A stretch of 6,094 nucleotides of DNA from Roseiarcus sp050013275 (GTDB taxonomy: Bacteria; Pseudomonadota; Alphaproteobacteria; Rhizobiales; Beijerinckiaceae), in the NCBI GenBank assembly GCA_050013275.1, contig JBEKFO010000260.1, positions 1-6,094 of the forward strand, given 5' to 3'. Of the stretch, positions 5,075-6,094 are shown piece after piece. Each line of letters opens with the position of its first letter. Positions within the stretch are counted from its first letter, which is position 1. Below the pieces are notes generated by a model, which saw only the letters and a list, made by a program, of their open reading frames with translations, did no database searches and was not told where the DNA came from. The position numbers and the translations under genes were made by a program.

Positions 5075-6094
5075 TTAGTCGCGCACGAATTCGAAGCGGT
5101 CGACGTCGACCAGGCCCTTGTCGGTGATCTTCAGGTGCGGGATCACCGGCAGCGGCAGGAAGGCGACCTGCAGGAACGGCTCGGCGAGCACGACGCCGAG
5201 GCTCTTGGCCGCCGCGCGCAGCGGGATCAGCGCCTTGTGCACCTCCTCGAAGCTCATCAGGCTCATCAGCCCGGCGACGGGCAAAGCGAGTTCGGCCAAG
5301 ACCCGCCCGCCTTCGGCGACCACGAAGCCGCCCTCGATCTCGATCAGCCGGTTCACCGCGACCGCCATGTCCGCCTCGTCGGCGCCGACGACGGTGATGT
5401 TGTGGCTGTCGTGGCCGACCGAGGAGGCGATGGCGCCGCGCTTGAGGCCGAAGCCGTTGACGAACGCGGTGGCGATATTGTCGTTGACGCCATGGCGCGC
5501 GACGACGGCGACCTTGATGAAATCGTTGTCGAGATCGATCCCGCGCAGGCCATTGGCGAACGGCAGGATCGCCGGCACGCGCTCGGTGATGATCTTGCCG
5601 GGGACGACGCCGATCGCCTGGGTCGAGGGCCCCTGCCCGGGCGCGGAAAAATCGCTCGCCGAGACCCGCCGCGCCTTGACGCTGTTGCGTCCCACCGGCG
5701 CGACGACGCCGCGGGCCGCGAACAGCGCGGCGTCGACGATCCGACCGCCGGCGACGACGCTCGACACCGCGCAGGATTCGAGATCGTCGACGACGGCGAG
5801 ATCGGCGCGCCAGCCCGGCGCGACGAGGCCGCGATCGGCGAAGCCGAAAATGCGCGCGGCGGAGATGGTCGCGGCGCGATACGCGGCGAGCGGCGGCGCG
5901 CCGAGCTTGATCGCGGTGCGGATGATGAAGTCGAGATGGCCCTCCTCGGCGATGTCCAAGGGATTGCGGTCGTCGGTGCAGAAGGCGATGAACGGGGAAA
6001 AGCGCTCGGTGATGATTGGCGCCAGCGCGTGCAGATCCTTGGAGACGGAGCCCTCGCGCACCAGAATCTGCATGCCCTTGGCGAGCTTCTCCAA
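5075..6094 (-). CDS. ade: Adenine deaminase, C-terminal part (5' end outside window)
   Basis: This is the amidohydrolase that converts adenine to hypoxanthine plus ammonia (EC 3.5.4.2) in cytoplasmic purine salvage. The visible 339 residues are the C-terminal part; the frame runs off the right edge and the first codon (TTG, Leu) is internal. Family enzymes are about 570-600 residues, so roughly 230-260 are missing, including the HxH metal ligands of the TIM barrel. Recognisable segments, numbered from the first visible codon, are 'GMQILVREGS' (7-16), 'CTDDRNPLDIAEEGHLD' (39-55) with the conserved Asp pair of the barrel, 'GLVAPGWRADLAVVDDLE' (89-106) at the return to the small beta-domain, and 'SVGHDSHNITVVGAD' (225-239), 'GGFVVAEGG' (255-263) and 'LPVAGLMS' (271-278) of the adenine-deaminase-specific C-terminal domain. 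The C-terminus appears intact, ending at TAA (complement of 5075-5077). The gene converges on the glycosyltransferase with a 43-bp gap; its promoter lies outside the window. Confidence 0.95.
   Translation of the reverse strand: MEKLAKGMQILVREGSVSKDLHALAPIITERFSPFIAFCTDDRNPLDIAEEGHLDFIIRTAIKLGAPPLAAYRAATISAARIFGFADRGLVAPGWRADLAVVDDLESCAVSSVVAGGRIVDAALFAARGVVAPVGRNSVKARRVSASDFSAPGQGPSTQAIGVVPGKIITERVPAILPFANGLRGIDLDNDFIKVAVVARHGVNDNIATAFVNGFGLKRGAIASSVGHDSHNITVVGADEADMAVAVNRLIEIEGGFVVAEGGRVLAELALPVAGLMSLMSFEEVHKALIPLRAAAKSLGVVLAEPFLQVAFLPLPVIPHLKITDKGLVDVDRFEFVRD

Noticed and set aside
1..6094. Mobile element, CRISPR array, toxin-antitoxin or defence island
   Set aside because: No transposase or integrase motifs, terminal repeats, regularly spaced 25-40 bp repeats, or paired small toxin/antitoxin genes were found on either strand.

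Overview
The window is very GC-rich, and its genes use G/C-ending codons throughout. Together with the gene families present (a phasin-like protein, a DedA protein, an HtrA-type protease and a long TPR protein typical of rhizobial relatives), this suggests a chromosomal segment from an alphaproteobacterium. Hyphomicrobiales, in the Methylocystis / Methylosinus / Beijerinckiaceae neighbourhood, is the most likely placement. It is inferred from style and gene content, not from a marker gene. I see no transposase, integrase, CRISPR array, rRNA or tRNA.

Layout: (1) 3-1061 (+) is the C-terminal part of a tetratricopeptide-repeat protein that enters from the left edge. (2) 1096-2145 (+) is an HtrA/DegP-like S1C serine protease with an intact triad and one PDZ domain but no visible signal peptide. 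(3) 2146-2206 is a short gap between two convergent genes. It is filled by four DnaA-box-like 9-mers in the same orientation at an exact 11-bp period. (4) On the minus strand, 2906-3259 is a small phasin-like protein followed by a DedA-family membrane protein (2207-2854). (5) 3260-3449 is a divergent promoter region with a sigma70-type promoter in each direction. At the predicted start of the phasin-like transcript it holds a TGCA-C-TGCA near-palindrome that resembles a PhaR operator. (6) 3450-3815 (+) is a DUF423 membrane protein. (7) 3816-3954 is a gap holding a perfect 8-bp hairpin. (8) 3955-5031 (+) is a family 8 glycosyltransferase. (9) 5075-6094 (-) is the C-terminal part of adenine deaminase, whose N-terminus lies beyond the right edge.

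The genes do not form one pathway. They look like independent housekeeping or envelope functions: protein quality control, undecaprenyl-phosphate recycling or membrane homeostasis, carbon-storage granules, surface polysaccharide and purine salvage. No defence or novel multi-gene system is evident. The two most interesting signals are non-coding: the DnaA-box array between converging genes, and the operator/promoter arrangement of the phasin-like gene.
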